Source: Bryopsis sp. KO-2023
Lineage: Eukaryota > Chlorophyta > Ulvophyceae > Bryopsidales > Bryopsidaceae
NCBI GenBank assembly: GCA_030272585.1
Contig: BSYQ01000011.1
Location: 4,092,001-4,156,000 of the forward strand
Direction of reading: 5' to 3'
Length of the DNA: 64,000 nt
How positions within the stretch are numbered: the first letter of the stretch is position 1; each line of letters opens with the position of its first letter. The position numbers were made by a program, and so were the translations under genes. Of the stretch, positions 1 through 11,600 are shown one piece after another. The notes below the pieces were generated by a model. It was not told the origin of the DNA and did not search any database. It saw only the letters and a program-made list of their open reading frames with translations.

Positions 1-121
1 TTGAATTCTACCTTGATCATAAATTCCCCAAACTAATTAATTGCGTCGTTTTTCGTAAGAATTTTGGTGGCATTAAGCGTTTTTACAATAGTACAAATTT
101 TTCTTTTTTGTTTTAATTCAG

Positions 122-454
122 ATGCCGGAACGTTGTTATGGAAGATTGATTATTCGGTCCGGTGTTTGTGCTGGGTTTGGACTTGTAGTTGGTGGCTTGG
201 TTATAGATCAAGATTACAGGGGACCACTGGAGGCTATTTTGTTCAATTTGTCTGATACGGATTACAAGATTACTCAAGACGAAAGAGTTGTTCAACTGAT
301 GTTGGAGAAATTTGTAGATAAATTGAACACTACGGGGAGGAATTTGTTTACACTTGAGAAGGTCGCTGGGGCGTATACCTGGGGCCACACTACGGGAGGG
401 GTTGCTTGTGGTTACGATCGACCGTGTGGCCCCAGTCCTGTGACAGGACTCTGA
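122..454 (+). CDS. DUT: dUTPase, 3' part of the gene (internal to last exon)
   Basis: The family hydrolyses dUTP to dUMP and pyrophosphate, keeping uracil out of DNA. The exon opens after a T-rich tract ending in AG at 120-121 and reads to a stop at 452-454 (110 residues). Motif 2 appears as GRLIIRSG (family GRxxPRSG), motif 3 as GLVIDQDYRG with the catalytic Asp kept, and motif 4 as ERVVQLMLEKF. Motif 1 must lie upstream of the window, so the ATG at 122 is probably an internal methionine and not the start. The glycine-rich motif 5 that closes over the substrate is not seen; the tail around TWGHTTGG resembles it only loosely. Either a further exon exists (a possible donor follows LEK near residue 80) or the copy is degenerate. 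Identity as dUTPase fold is solid; exon ends are less so. Confidence 0.75.
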   Translation: MPERCYGRLIIRSGVCAGFGLVVGGLVIDQDYRGPLEAILFNLSDTDYKITQDERVVQLMLEKFVDKLNTTGRNLFTLEKVAGAYTWGHTTGGVACGYDRPCGPSPVTGL

Positions 455-1538
455 GTTATTAGAGAGGGGTTTTCTTGTGTTCTTTTTTTGGTGGTGTGTT
501 TTTTTGTTTTGGTTGTTTCTTGAAGACGGGCTTATGGATCCAGTTTATTTTTGATGAGGTGATTGTTTGGTATTTGTTGGGTTGCAACAGGAGCAGAGTG
601 GCTCCTCAGGCAACATGTAATCATTGCTATTGTTATCGCTCCGGATGTTTTTACTGGGTTTCGAGTTGAGCTCCATGGGTTGAGGGCGAATTTCAATGTA
701 CATTGAATACATGTATTCAATGATTTTTTTTAAAGATTCTGATCCCAGGCCATATCAAACTGGGCAGGCTATTTTTTGGTGGAAGCCTGAAGAATTAGCA
801 CGCAGTGTCTAAACCAAACTGAGCAAGTCTTTTTCACTGCAAGAATTCTAGAAAAGATGTATTGTCGAAGAAGATTGGGGAAAATTAAATGGAGTCCGAA
901 AAAAAAAAACTCAAGCCTAATCTTCTCAAGTATTTATTGTTTGTTTGTTTGTTTGTTTGTTTGCACATGGCTCATCGTATTTCCTTCATCCTTTGGAGGT
1001 TGAATTGAAATCCATCCTTTCTTTCATTCCACCCCAGCCAATTTTATCAACAAATCACTGAAAGGAAACGGAGAGGGGAGGGGGGGGGGGCTGAATTTAG
1101 ATTTTAATGATGAAACCATCAAGAACTGTGGAGGATCAAACATCAACACTTCAGGACGATGGCAAAACCTTACAAAACTGCCCAAAACAAATTGCTTCAT
1201 CTGGCGCCCCCACCACAAAACTGAATTCATCCACAAAAACTAATCCTTATTCAACACACCTCTCATCGACAATTAGTAAATCAAAAACACGATTCTTACC
1301 CCCGTAATGATGGAAACATATATTTTTCACACCCCAATCATATCTGTGGCTGAACATACAGCAAGTTTTTGACTTCATTTTTTTTTTCTTTTTTTTCTTT
1401 TCGTAGACTTTTTTTACTATCTGTTTCTTTTTTCCCCCTAGCTTTTGCCCCTTTTACTATATTTTTTTCTTGCTTGAAATATCTTTGATTCTTCCATTGT
1501 GTGTAGCTATTCTGTGCTAGAAATCATTGTGTTCACCC
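455..1538. other. Intergenic, convergent 3' flanks
   Basis: The dUTPase (+) and the CBS gene (-) point at each other across this stretch. It holds a (TTTG)n tract at about 937-963, a ten-base G run near 1081-1090 and several T runs. No supported exon was seen on either strand. Confidence 0.6.
937..963. repeat. (TTTG)n simple repeat
   Basis: Six to seven uninterrupted copies of a four-base unit lie in the 3' spacer of the dUTPase gene. Confidence 0.9.
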
Positions 1539-4500
1539 TCAGCATTTTTCCAGTTCGACGAGTTTCCTGAGAATATCAGTGCAAGTCAAAACCCCCACTG
1601 GCTCCATTTCCTCATCGACGATAAAAATCCTGTGCACTTTGTTGACCACCAGCAAATGCATCACCTATTCGTTCAAAATCAAGCAATGCAAAAAATATCA
1701 ACACCAATCCATATGACAAAAATAGACCATCAAAACAAATGGGATTTTCAAGGGGAAAGAAACGCAATACTCAAATTGTTTTGCCTTCATCGAATTCAAC
1801 CATCATTTGATTCTCAAAAAATGGCATATAAAACCTCTAAGACTTCGAAATGTCTCCACGAGAACCACCACTTAACTTAATATCTTGAACTCATGATGCT
1901 CCTGCAACCTTATCATGATTTATATATGTAGATTATATATCTAATCACCTCGCCATGGACAACCTTCGTTCGGCAAGTTTTCCTAATGTAAATTATCCAT
2001 TCCTTCATTCATTCTAATTTCCCCCCCCCTGGGTTAAATTATTTACCTCCAGAAGGGTGTCGGAAGGCTTGCATATGACCAAAATCTGGCCAACCTCTGC
2101 CCCTGGATGCCTGGGTGTCTTGGGCCTCGACCTGGACTCCCTATCTCTAGCGAAATTCTGTGCCCCAGAGGTGGAAATATTCTCAACCTCAGGATCGGCT
2201 TGACTGATGGCAAACCCCGAATACTCCGTTCCATGCTCCAGTGCCAGAAACTCACCCACAGGCAGTGCCAGCGATCCGAAATGCTCCGCCGTGATCGTCC
2301 TGATGCAATATCAACCACATTGTTCGTTTCAATTCGAACTCGAGTCCAACGCTCAAACAGGAGGAGGAACACTCATCCACTCATTCACTCTTGTATAAGT
2401 TTTGACAAGAAGAAATCAGGCATATTGGAAGCTGCCACCCGATGGCCTCATATCGAACGAACGCCGCACCTCATATCAGCGGCGCTGAAGTTTCCGATGA
2501 TCTTCCCTGTGGAATTCACCACAGCCACAGCGCCGATATGATTATCATCCACGACTTTCAATGCTTCGATCGCACTCATCTCAGGTGGCACCGAAATCAC
2601 TGGCTTGAACCCTAACTTCAGCGCTGCGATATCTTGGTGCTTTATGTCCCCAATTTCGTGTTCGTTTTCCAGCAAATACCTAAGGATAAAAAACAATGAG
2701 CAATGTCACCGACTCATTCAACGACGCTCCTGAGCCGAACAGATATCGTGATATTGCACAATATCCATATGTTTCTGTCTGAGAAACGTCTGGGCATTTG
2801 ATTGGAAATTTCAGTGAGGACAGGAAAGGAAAAGAGATGCGCAGAGAAACCAACACATTGCACGGAGGTTTCGTATTTGACCCTTTGCCTCACCGCACTA
2901 TGTCAGACTGGCTGATTATGTTGACGATGTGCGAATTCGAGTCAAAAATCGCAACCCTGTGGACGACTTGGGTTACACCTTCTCCATGAGCATGGGCCCT
3001 GCAAGAAGAACAGAAACAAACAGAAAACATCCCAAAATCAATTCCAACCACCCATCTTCGAATACGATCAACATACATCTACCAGAATTACATGGCCTAA
3101 ACTCATCTCTCCACCCACACAAGCACATCCACTGGCTTTTTTTCGGAACGAATATTCAAAATACAACAGAGAAGGCATGCCCATGTCAATAGACGTAGTA
3201 GACGGGGCTTTCAGCCTCTATGTAATGCATTTGAGAAGGAAAAAAAAAAAAACAGAAAAGGCAAAATAACCAGCATGTGTGTGGGGGATTCCGATGCAAC
3301 TGACCGAATTGCTGAACTGAGGAGAGCCTCCCCCGCCAGTTCCAACAGTGAAACATGGTCCTGTGTAACATGGAGGAAGCTGCCATCCCCACCTGAAGCC
3401 ATTCCAAAAAAGGTGATATAAAAAGTCATAAAAAAAAGTGTTTGAAGCAAAGCATGATAGAAGAAAAAGCACCTGTATAATTTCTCAAGTTGCTGTTAAT
3501 GGATGAAACACGGTACAGTAATTCGTAATGCTGTACTGGGGTACAGCATTATACATACTGGGGTATGTATATTTTTTCGTGAAGTAGTTCCTCTGCACTG
3601 GGAGCCCACCTGTCAGACCCAGCTCTTTGATAGTTTTTTTCGAAAACTCCTGGCCCCGCAATTCGAGGGATCGCATCTTTTTCAACATGGAGGATGTTTT
3701 CATGATGTCCGTATCAGCAATATCTACAAGTCAAAGCAACAGCAACTTCAAAAAATCATTTCAATGTGTAGATACCCCCCCCTTCAGGAATTCACAGCCA
3801 GAAATCCAAAAGATCAAAAAACAGATGTGCCCCGGTAATATTACTCATTGGCATAGTGGATGGGTTCCCTGGGCCTTTCGGCTTTGATGTAACAAATTTT
3901 GAAAAAAGATGACTGCGTCGACACGGTTTTTTTAAATGTCGATGGGCTCTTGGTTTCACACAAGTCCCCCATCTGGATGAACAAATTTTTTTGTCCAATT
4001 TACCACCACCATGACTGAAAGCCTACTCATCAAATCACCACAAGGACTGTAGATCCCCCCCCTTTCCCCCAACAGGATCAACAGGGCGAATTCATGTTGT
4101 AGAAAAAATTTAATTTCTGTTTGCTTTGGACATGGCTCAGCATCACCTCCCAAGAATCGATTGATGATTCGCTTGACATCGATGAAGCCGGCTACAGATT
4201 TTGGGGTTTCGTTTTGAGGCCATGTGCAATGTGGACTCCCAGGCTCCGCCCCATTACTAACCACAGGGGCTGAAACGATCTTGTGATGTGCCAATGTCTT
4301 TTCACAAAAAAACACAAGAATTAAGGGACCTAAAACATGTGGAAAAACAAAACAAAGTAGATACAAGGTTACATCATCCTTCCCATACAGGGTTGGTTTG
4401 ATGATATTCCTTAGCATGACTTTCCCAGGCATTGATCACGTGTACATTAGTCATCCCCATACGGAACCCTTCGGAACGACAAAAACAAAAACGAAGTCGA

Positions 4501-4919
4501 GTTTTTGGGAGTTGTCGCACACGTTCTCGCTCCTCGTCGAAACCACACGCTGTCGCGACGAGTATGAGTGTGCTACGACGCGCAATCCGAATTCAAAAAG
4601 AAGCCACAGGATGTCCAGATCTCCACACGTCGGGCTCGAGCGGTCTTGTATCCGTGGTCGAGTACATACGGAGGAGAGGGGGGGGGGGGAGAAAACGTGT
4701 TGCCCATGGGGAAAACGAGTGACGCGCGCTAATACGACATCCCCTGAACAAGGCTTTCAGCGTGCATCCCACAAAAAATCTTCGATACGGCAACGTTTCG
4801 ACGAGGGAAATCACCTTCAAAACTTGCTCGATAGACGCCGTTTCCTTGAGAATAACCACGTGCTGGAGTGTTCTGATATGCCCCAGTGACGACTGCCTCA
4901 ATAAGCTCCGATCCCCCAT
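1539..4919 (-). CDS. Four-CBS-domain protein, AMPK-gamma/SNF4-like
   Basis: Eight exons on the minus strand: 4815-4919, 4147-4297, 3610-3723, 3305-3392, 2894-2998, 2470-2679, 2047-2299, 1539-1664. Phases agree throughout and give 383 residues. CBS1 spans about 17-85 (HHKIVSAPVV, GFIDVKRIIN), CBS2 about 128-190 (HRVAIFDSNSHIVNIISQSD), CBS3 about 205-262 (HIGAVAVVNSTGKIIGNFSA) and CBS4 about 325-383 (NKVHRIFIVDEEMEPVGVLT). Two CBS pairs in one chain of this length are the hallmark of AMPK gamma/SNF4 and related plant proteins, which bind adenine nucleotides and sense energy state in a kinase complex. A Ser/Arg-rich insert of about 30 residues before CBS4 is unusual. The start is the first ATG after an open GC-rich leader, in a good context (GCGATGG). 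No catalytic domain is present. Assignment to the gamma subunit rather than another four-CBS protein is inference. Confidence 0.85.
3527..3570. repeat. Two abutting perfect hairpins with the same TGGG loop
   Basis: The first hairpin (3527-3550) has 10 bp arms AATGCTGTAC / GTACAGCATT. The second (3551-3570) has 8 bp arms ATACATAC / GTATGTAT. Both have the loop TGGG and they abut without a gap. They lie inside intron 3 of the CBS gene. Confidence 0.85.
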
Positions 4920-4998
4920 CGCTTTCTCCCGTATCCGTCTGCCCTCTTTTCCCTGTTCGACCTTCTTTTGATTCTGGCCTTAAAAAAGCGCTCCTCTC

Positions 4999-5496
4999 TT
5001 ATAGCATGGTACGAAGGAATAGCTGACGACGCAGATCGATTGGGACCGCCCCAGCCAGCGCTGGGCCGACGTGGATTTGGCGATTTTCCATTCGGCAGTT
5101 GGAATCATGATCAACCCAGTCTGTCAAACAGACGCCAGCAACGATAACCCACAGAAGGCCGGCGTTTGCCTCGAAGCGCCCTTCGTATTGTTCCCCCATT
5201 TCGAGCCCCTGTAGAAGCGATGAGTTTGCGTAAAAGAAAAAAGCAATGCGTCGTGAATACGGATTCAAGCAGAGCCCACATGGAGGTGAGCGTTGGGAAT
5301 CCTGCGCTTCCCCCTCCCCCACCCTCGCCCAAGAAAGAAAAAAAAGGAAAGAAAAGAAAAGGTCTTTTCCTCATCCTTGGGCGAACAGCGCAGGCAATCG
5401 TCCTGCGCGGACCTGCAGGAAAAGTCTCACAACGACAATATCGAGCAAAGGTTTGGCCGCCATGGATTCCATGTGATCTGAATGCGCCGCCAACAT
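4999..5496 (-). CDS. Possible small two-exon protein, unknown function
   Basis: Candidate exons are 5413-5496 and 4999-5208. The donor is CAG|GTCCGC and the acceptor lies after a pyrimidine-rich stretch ending in CTACAG. Phases match and give about 97 residues. The sequence has one hydrophobic stretch (LLWVIVAGVCLTD) and no motif I recognise. It sits only 80 bp upstream of the start of the CBS gene on the same strand. A plus-strand open frame overlaps it (5166-5843), so the coding strand is not certain; I prefer the minus strand because of the splice acceptor with its good pyrimidine tract. It could also be leader sequence of the CBS transcript. Confidence 0.3.
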
Positions 5497-6106
5497 CGAG
5501 AAAACCAACCGTTAGTTTGGATACCAAGTCGTTGGTGCCCGCTTTCTCGCTAAGATCATTTTCCATCGCATCGTGTGGAAAGCGTTGGTTCCAGATAAAG
5601 GGGGAGAGTGGGCGGGGACGTTTCGGGACTGAACAGATTTCGCATTTCCAGGTGGATTTCCAGGAACCAGGACCAGGCGCTGCTGCAAGAAACGTGAATG
5701 ATTTGGGGCCGCCGTTGGCCCCTCTGGTCCAAACTTCTGTTCGATGGATCGAACCGCCCCGTCAAATCCCACATGTCAGCGAATTCATGAAAGGCAAGAA
5801 TTCACTACAAATGTGTTGCTCCATCCATTTGTCAGTCTACTGAAAGGAGCCTAGTCACCCTCGAATCAATAGTGGATTGTGTTTTTTGAACATATTCCAA
5901 TTTGAAAACTTGAAGTGTGGGCTAGAAATGAGGAGGTGTTGCTGCGCCTCTCCTGAAATTCCCTCTTAGATCCTTTCTTTAAAATATTTGTACTTCTTTT
6001 TTGGTTGATATCGCTTCACCAGACTTGATGCCTCCTTCTTTTTTCTCTGGGGCATTAACTGCAGAATATATCAGCTACTTTTATTTTGTTCAAGGGCTAA
6101 TTGTTG
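5497..6106. other. 5' flank of the WW gene, CpG-rich
   Basis: CpG-rich in its first third, then T-rich. An in-frame stop lies just before the ATG at 6107. An upstream non-coding exon is possible, but I could not define one. Confidence 0.4.
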
Positions 6107-8898
6107 ATGCAAAATCCAGGGAACCCCAAACAGGAGGGGATTCTGCCGGAAAACCGTCCGATGTGCCCCAATCCAAACGCAAACCTCCCTCCATCCACGA
6201 ATCCTCGATATCTTGCAAACCACCCAGGGGGAACCCCAGCTTCAGATCCCCCAGGCCAACCAACGATGGCCCTTCGACATGCTGCTCCAAATCACCCCCC
6301 CAATGGTTTCGGTTCTCAGCTTTTTGTTCCACCAGAATCGCACATTCCCAATTCTTCGCCCATCACAAACACGATGGGCTCGAGTCGAGTGGCCTTGCTG
6401 AAGCATTCTCCTCAACAGGGCCAGCCATTGATTCTGCAGAGGCAAACCAGACTCCTCCAGGCCCCACAAAGCGGAGTTCCAACTCATTCCATGAACCCTG
6501 ATGCAACAGCTTTGAGCAAGGGGTTTCATCAGCCCTTGGGCGGCCATCCACAAAACTCAGGCCAACCAATGGTTCAGCAGAGGAAGGTATACATCGATTG
6601 CACTCACTCGGTGGCCCCAGGTCAAGGCACCATGGAAATCACTGACAGAAATATGCCGGCTCACCCTTCTCGGTTTCAGGACGGGGGTGGTTTGATCAGG
6701 CCTGCACACGGGCATCAAATCCCCCCTCAGCTGTTGGCAGTGCCAAATTCTTGCCCATCGACTCGACCCCTGGTGCAAGAAATTGTGGCTACCAATGGGG
6801 ACCTGAACACCCCATTAATGACTCAGCCTGGCCTCCAGAATGGCTGCGATATGATGGAGAACAGGGCAATCATGGCGAATACCAATGGGCCTGGTGTGTT
6901 TCATGGAAATGGAAGGGTCTATGTGGATGAGCTGGAGATGCACAAGGAACAGGCGATAAGGAGGTCCAGCAGGATGTTGAATCGAAACGACCTTCCACCT
7001 CAATACCCCATGCCGACTGGACCTCCGGTGATGAACTACCCTTTCATGCAGGTTGGGTTTTTTTTTCCAGAAATGGTGTTTGTTTGTGCATGGTTTGGGC
7101 TCTTGAGGGTAAAATAAATGGAAAGTTACACGTCAGATTTGCTGTTGGGGGAAGGGTGAGGGCCTTGGGCAATGCTGATGTCAAAAGATGCACTTTTTGG
7201 ACCCCGACGATGAGGAAATGTGAAGGGTTATTTTAAATAGAGAAAAGCTCAGTGTTATTTCCACCTATGCTTACATGGAATTCTGTATGGGCTTCATTAA
7301 GGGGTTCTCAACTCCTCGTGGCGTAAAGCAATGGGTTCAATGGGTAAATATGCAGCTGTGTGAAATGCAGGCGAAGTCAGACTGGACGGAGCATGTGGCC
7401 CCAGATGGGAGGCGATATTGGTGGAACAAATCAATGGAAGAATCCACATGGAGAAAGCCAGAAGGCATCAGGGTCGCTGAGGTGGTTGTTCAATGGAGCA
7501 TTTAAAAAAAAAAAAATCATTTGTGTGGCATTTTTGAAAAGAAAGCATCGCTGTCTGCTTTGTAGTAATGACTTGGTGTTGATGCTTAGTTTTGTGGGGG
7601 GGGGTTCTTTCACTTTTTTTTTGTTAGGAGTTTTTGGCTTCTGCCAAAGGGTGGAAAATCAAAACGTCCGCGACGGGTCGAAGGATTTATGAACACATGG
7701 TTACCCACAATTGTTCATTAGATTTGCCAGCAGCGGTTCAAAATGAATTCGAGGATCCGAAAAAAACTACTGCTGCCCCCAAGGAAAAGCACACTCGACA
7801 GCTGCAGATGAGCGAAAGGAATAATTCTGAAAAGCAGATGGTGGGTTCAAAATTAATTGATTGACTGACCGACTGGCTGGCTGAAAATTTCTAGACATCT
7901 TTTCCCAAGACTCATGTTTATTAGAGGTTCACACATATTCGAATTTTAAGTGGAAGAATTTGTTCTCCGATTCCAGGTGAATGGTGCCTCCACAGCTTCT
8001 CCTGCAATTTTGAAACTGGAGGCCAGGTACAGAAAAGACCCCCCCCAAAGAAAAAAAAAGAAAAAAAAAAATAGTTATCAGCAGTGCTGGAAATGAAGTA
8101 CTGGTTGCTTTGATCTGTTTTCATGCAGATCATCCAAATCTGGATCAAAGTTTAAAGCAAAAGTAGGGGCATTTTATCAGAAAAATCAGTAACGGTAAAG
8201 AGAGTATCCGGAGTTAAGGTGGTGGTGCGTGTGTTTCTCAAATTATTTTGAAAGGAATCGACAATTGGGCGAAATGTTGGTGGATCGCGAAGTCCAGCTC
8301 GAAAATTTACGACGCCAGATTGCTATTTTCGATAAGCTTGGGAAAACACAGGGTCCGGATGGAATCGCAAAGTTAGTACATATGGAAGGCATGCGTTCGG
8401 AGCTGGAGGCGACTCCTCTTCTTTGGGCCTTCGACAAAATCGTGCAAGAGGTAGGAAACCCACAACAGCGAAAAGAAATCGATTCTCGAGCGGCAAGCGA
8501 TGAGCAGGAGGGCGGCGGTGTTGATCGGGGTGCGTTGGAGGACGATACAAAGGCAAAAAGTGGGGTTTCGACAGAAAAAGAGGTGTGTATGTGAACAAAT
8601 GCTCCCAGAGGGGTTCGAACAAGCTTCTGTTATATTTCTCTTTCGGCAAAATAGCAGTTGCGACAGGAACGATGAATGCGGTCGTGTGTGTGGACAAAAT
8701 GCGTATATATGTATATATGCAATGCATTCAAATCTTTCATTTCAAGCTTGGAAAACCTGCATTTTTCTAAAGGAAAAAGAAGCCGCCAGAGGAGGGAGCG
8801 TCAAGACATCTACTCAAACCATGGACGAACAGCAAATCACTCCTTCAGAAGGAAAACCAGTTCAGGATATGGATGTTGATGGGAATCAAAACGAATGA
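6107..8898 (+). CDS. PRP40-like tandem WW protein lacking FF domains
   Basis: Six exons: 6107-7051, 7371-7481, 7628-7840, 7977-8026, 8255-8582, 8773-8898, giving 590 residues. The first 315 residues are Pro/Asn/Gln-rich and low in complexity. WW1 follows at about 320-345 (W..HVAPDGRRYWWNK....TW..P), closely like WW1 of PRP40/FBP11, which bridges the branch point and the U1 snRNP. WW2 at about 361-385 keeps the first Trp and a Tyr (GWKIKTSATGRRIYEH) but has Leu where the second Trp should be, so its ligand groove is probably altered. Residues about 440-550 form a charged helical segment (RQLGEMLVDREVQLENLRRQ), followed by an acidic tail. The FF repeats that follow the WW pair in PRP40 are absent. 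A role in pre-mRNA splicing or transcription coupling is inference. The start is the first ATG after an in-frame TAA at 6098. Exon 5 may end earlier, at 8450. Confidence 0.75.
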
Positions 8899-11600
8899 AG
8901 TGTTTTTTGAATAGGCTCGTTTACATAGGAAGTATTATGATCGATATAACAATACAGCAGGCTTTTTTCTTTACAGCTTTTCGTAGTCGTTCGAGGGAGA
9001 AAATGTGCGATTGTTTTCGACCTTGTGCTTGTTTCGATCGATCGACTGATGGCGGAATGATTCTTGCTTTACTTACAATCGCCCGCACAGGCACTTAGGT
9101 GAATTGTGCATCATTGCAATGGTCGCGAAATTGTAACGTTTTCTGATGTCATCTTCGCGTGTTTGTAACGTTTCCTGGGGTTTCAATTTTGATGTTGATG
9201 ATCCAGTCCATGTTGTGCACGAAGCACGAGTCGTGCACGACCCAGAGCTCCAAATTAACGATCTTAGAAGCCCCTCCCCCCCCCCAAAAAAAGGTGGAAA
9301 CATCATGCGAAACTGGCTTTGGCTTGACTACAGCAGAAGGACAGAACGAGTCGGAACATGCACAATGATGAGCGGTTGAGATATGTGGGCTCTGTCGCGC
9401 AATGCTCCAGACATGTTGTACAACATTCAGTGCCCATCTCTCACTTCAAGGTTGAGCAAACAGCTGCGACCAAAAAAAATATAGAGGCAAGGCGAACCGT
9501 AATCAAGAAACAACCTTAAGGGAAAAAACAGGCTTGTTCTGGCGACGAGAAGAGCGATTTTGAGTTCATCAAAGTTAACTGCAACGTTGCAGTGCCAAGT
9601 TCTTGAATCCAGCGGCTGGTCTTCTCTGCAGGAAGTTAGGATATGTAGGTCCACCAAGGGCTCTGCACGTTTTTCCACGTTTGAATCACGCTTTGGGTCG
9701 TCGTCGCAAGAAGCCCAACTCAGACCGCGCCCACAATTCGTGTTGCTTCTCGAAGGCCACTCTCACAACAACTTCACAAGGGTTGGAGCTAGCTTTTCTG
9801 CAGTATAGATCCTGCTGGCCAGATCCATGGATCTTTACTGTTTTTTTTTTTTTTTTCTTTGCCATCTGCTGCCTCCCGCCCCTCCCGGAAGAAGAGGTAT
9901 GGCAGGGGGAAGGGTCGTGGCTCCTCGGAGTCAAGGCCCAAAGGTATGTAAGCGCAGTTCAACTGGCATCAACCAACAACGAATGCGTATGTCCGCAGAA
10001 ACTCGACATTGCACTTCTTTTTCCTGAGACCCTTACCTCGCAGGGTTCTGTCGCTTGTCGCTGGTGTTGGGTTCCCCTAGGAGCTGTGAAATTTAAGAGA
10101 TTTCCTTGCTGCTAGGGATTCTGTCACACTTTCGTTTCGTTTCGTTTCGTTCGAGGAGCGAAAGCTGAGTAAGGAGTGGTGTTTCTTTTCAACAGGCGGG
10201 GAAACATGTTCATCACCCCGACCATCTCCATCAGCGAGCCCTCCACCCCCATCACCACCGCCGTCGAGCCCTCGCCCAGCCACTCGGGGCCTTAATGTTT
10301 TTAATTTTTTTTCAATAGGGGACAGTAATGGGGGACTTGTGAAAGACAAGTTTTTAACAGTTTTTTTAATAATGTACAAGTGTGAAAATCTTTTCCAAAG
10401 GTCCTGTTGAGCATATATTTTCGAGTTGCTGAATAAAGTTCTTGTTAGGATAATCCAGCATTGACAGTTTCCTGTGAGTCTGACTATCCAGCATTGAAAA
10501 ATTGCTTGTGAGAGCACAAAGTCAATACCAAGGTTATGGTTGCTATTTATGCAGATGAATTTAATCCAGAAAACTTGTTCTGTTATCCCCTTTCAGCACA
10601 CAAGACACCCATGTGTTGTGTTTTCACATTCTAGGTAGTTTTTGATTTTGGTTGTGAATTCTACATGGGAGGGTGCTTCAGGCAACTTTATTGAATTTGC
10701 ATTGCAAAACAACCCCACTCTGATAGGAAAATATTTAAATATTTCAAGTATCCCCATCTTGAAATGTCACACCAAACAACAACATGTCACCAGTCAACAC
10801 CACCCATTCCTAATTGCTTTAAAGCAAATTTGAGATATTCAATCGCTGCCATCTAGCGCAGCCAAGTACTTTTCTACTTCATGATTTCTTTTTCCCTCCC
10901 CACCATATCACCTCAATCACAACAATATATATATATATATATAAATGCTTCCTATCTCTACAAATTTGTTCTAGAATCTAGAACAATCCTCCCTTTCTTG
11001 AAGAAACCCACTACTCATCCAACTCTGCTTGGGGTCCCGATGAACTCCCCCCCCCCCCCAAAAAAAAAAAAAGAAAAAGAAAAGGAAAAATAGAATTTAA
11101 CAAAACTATTCATCCAGTGACAAACCCTCATCACAACCGACCAACCAGCCGCAAAAAAAGCCACACAGCCAATCACTGTCTTTATTTTTCCTCGAGTGTG
11201 AGGGCAAGACTTCCGCCTTCTCAACGGTGTTGAAATTCCCAGATGCCAAACCTGTTTGGAATCTCGTCACAAAGTTTCCGAGCTGACGCGCGACGCGTGC
11301 GGTTTCTTGCAGCCATGCTTTTTGTCCGACTATGACCTAAACCTTTTGTGGGCTGTTGTGCGCTCCAATCCAAGGCTTCTGAAGATGGTTCTTGCCGCTT
11401 TGACCACCTTCATTAGGAGACGGCCGGGCAGCTCCGAATCTGGCCAGGTCGTGTTCCTTGTGTTTCAGAAGACGCGCGTTTTGATGGGGTGTTCTACGGG
11501 TAATCCGTAGCCGATCTCATGTCTCCTGATCGATCATCATCTGATCAGTGCCCGTCAGCGCGTTCGACAATTCTTTCCTTGTGTTGGTTGTCTCCATGAA
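8899..11600. other. Unassigned region with CpG-rich islands
   Basis: Islands of higher CpG content (about 9000-9260, 9540-10300, 11220-11580) alternate with T/A runs. One very good donor-like site, AAAG|GTATGTAAG, lies at 9943/9944 (+), and a GAG|GTAAGG lies on the minus strand near 10038. No chain of exons gave a recognisable protein, so no gene is called. These could be short exons, untranslated exons or promoter DNA. A (TTTCG)n patch sits at 10132-10152. Confidence 0.4.

Noticed and set aside
5166-5843. 225-codon plus-strand open frame
   Set aside because: Lies in a CpG-rich flank, has Pro/Lys low-complexity composition and no family motif, and overlaps a spliced minus-strand model with a better acceptor.
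9603-10115. 170-codon plus-strand frame with a basic segment, considered as a ribosomal protein
   Set aside because: The basic motif did not match any ribosomal family I know, and the frame crosses a poly-T tract.
10077-10517. 146-codon minus-strand frame with a Gly/Asp-rich stretch
   Set aside because: Low complexity, with no splice partners or recognisable domain.
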